Shown here: positions 40,727 through 41,503 of the stretch, piece by piece | How the letters are laid out: each line of letters begins with the position of its first letter | Numbering within the stretch: the first letter of the stretch is position 1 | Origin: an uncultured Lachnospiraceae bacterium | GTDB lineage: Bacteria; Bacillota; Clostridia; Lachnospirales; Lachnospiraceae | Reading direction: 5' to 3' | Length of the DNA: 41,503 bases | Assembly: GCA_934343915.1 (NCBI GenBank) | Contig: CAKRIL010000025.1 | Location: forward strand, 1-41,503 | Translations under genes and position numbers: made by a program | Notes under the pieces: generated by a model | Database searches by the model: none | Told to the model about the DNA's origin: nothing | The model's input: the letters and a program-made list of their open reading frames with translations, nothing else

Positions 40727-41503
40727 TTAATAAACTTTACCATGAACTGCATTAGGGTCATTCACACTCTGTCGAAGTTCTTCATTCGTCATTGCCGCAT
40801 CTTCTTCTGTATTTAACTTGCCGTCCCATTCTATCAGGTCTGGGTCTCTGTTTTTCTCAAAATCACGAATGCTTACATAGTTTATATACTCTGTAAGGTT
40901 GTCATATTTATGTACCTCTCCAGTGTCATTTTCTGTTACAACAAACACTTCATCATCGCCATAAACCTTTAACGTATAACCTAACTGCTCGTCTGTATAT
41001 TCGTATGTAAGTTCCTTGCCTTCCTCACTTACTGTTGTTGTCGGTGTCTCATTCTCCGCAACCTGTGTGGTCTCATCAGGTGCCGTTGTCTCAGGTATTA
41101 TAACTCCACCATATTCATCAGTCGGATATGGATTCCCATTCTCATCAACTACCTGTGGAAGTGTAACCGCATAGTCCTGCTGTCCATTGCTCTTTCCATA
41201 AACCGCATCCTTCATCGCCATATCAAATGCTGTCTCTGCATCACTTCCATACGCTTCATATACCCTAGCATCCTCCGCAATGCTCTCTAACTCTTCCTCC
41301 GTGAAGTCACTGACCTTAGCCGCCTCCTTAACTAAGTCATCGATGGTCTTGGCGGAAGTCGCGGTGTCACCCTCAGTCTCCTCCGTAGTTACCTCGGTCT
41401 CAGGCATACTTGTGACACTTTCCGTGGACTCGCTTATTGCGGCACCATCGACAGCAGAGGATGTTGTATCAGCAACATTCTTTGCTGTTGATGAGCAGCC
41501 ACA
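40727..41503 (-). CDS. lipoprotein of unknown function, 5' end outside the window
   Basis: The frame stays open to the window edge, so the gene is partial at its N-terminus. An ATG at 41407 gives 226 aa, but the upstream codons read CGCSSTAKNVADTTSSAV, which looks like the lipobox cysteine and the start of a mature lipoprotein. The visible part is rich in Glu, Thr and Asp (low complexity around TEVTTEETEGD and PETTAPDETTQ). It then has a more ordered C-terminal part (ELTYEYTDEQLGYTLKVYGD, YINYVSIRDFEKNRDPD). No family recognised. It is probably on the cell surface and may work with the secreted protein downstream. Confidence 0.7.
   Translation of the reverse strand, partial: CGCSSTAKNVADTTSSAVDGAAISESTESVTSMPETEVTTEETEGDTATSAKTIDDLVKEAAKVSDFTEEELESIAEDARVYEAYGSDAETAFDMAMKDAVYGKSNGQQDYAVTLPQVVDENGNPYPTDEYGGVIIPETTAPDETTQVAENETPTTTVSEEGKELTYEYTDEQLGYTLKVYGDDEVFVVTENDTGEVHKYDNLTEYINYVSIRDFEKNRDPDLIEWDGKLNTEEDAAMTNEELRQSVNDPNAVHGKVY

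Overview
The window looks like chromosome from a Gram-positive, anaerobic member of the Clostridia, most likely Lachnospiraceae (Roseburia/Agathobacter/Lachnospira-like). The grounds are the PolC-type replicase, the rimP-nusA-ylxR-ylxQ-infB-rbfA-nrnA-truB-ribF order, a eukaryotic-type HisA, a giant fused acyl-CoA dehydratase activase, Rpn/PD-(D/E)XK nuclease paralogues, GGAGG ribosome binding sites with frequent TTG/GTG starts, and TTGaca-N17-TATAAT promoters. The genus assignment is inference.

Layout. (1) 1-0.7 kb: two identical tRNA-Glu(CTC) genes behind a sigma-A-type promoter, then a ~300-bp imperfect palindrome that ends just past polC. (2) 0.7-13.5 kb, minus strand: polysaccharide deacetylase, bactofilin, pyrH, frr, uppS, cdsA, dxr, rseP, ispG, polC. 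This cluster covers envelope and isoprenoid precursors, regulated membrane proteolysis, ribosome recycling and replication. (3) 13.55-13.8 kb: an array of small hairpins that looks like a dispersed repeat. (4) 13.9-14.8 kb, plus strand: a lone eukaryotic-type hisA with its own promoter and terminator. (5) 14.8-18.3 kb, minus: rpsO-pnp-yebC with RNA leader structures. (6) 18.3-27.9 kb, minus: the rimP-to-ribF translation/transcription operon, with a SIR2-like gene coupled to its end and a 57-bp tandem array inside infB. (7) 27.9-31.7 kb, minus: corA, an inactive-looking rhomboid with a zinc-ribbon tail, a nucleotide-sugar epimerase and an AraC regulator. (8) 31.7-36.1 kb, plus: a 1411-aa acyl-CoA dehydratase activase-like protein. 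(9) 36.1-39.6 kb, minus: an accessory patch with three Rpn-type nuclease loci (one remnant, two tandem full copies) and a DMT-family transporter. (10) 39.6-41.5 kb, minus: an unrecognised secreted protein and a lipoprotein cut by the window end.

The most interesting signal is in region 9. Each Rpn-like gene has a strong in-frame internal Shine-Dalgarno plus ATG that would make a separate C-terminal small protein. The three small proteins differ by exactly 1, 2 or 3 tetrapeptide units, and the remnant locus keeps only this small-protein module. This fits the known Rpn gene-within-gene toxin/antitoxin logic and suggests a locally diversified, duplicated anti-phage module. The second candidate is the SIR2-like protein coupled to ribF, which keeps the residues expected of an NAD-consuming enzyme.

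Several starts were placed downstream of the longest open frame because the Shine-Dalgarno lies inside or after the longer start (polC, frr, yebC, rpsO, rbfA, infB, nusA, rimP, epimerase, corA).
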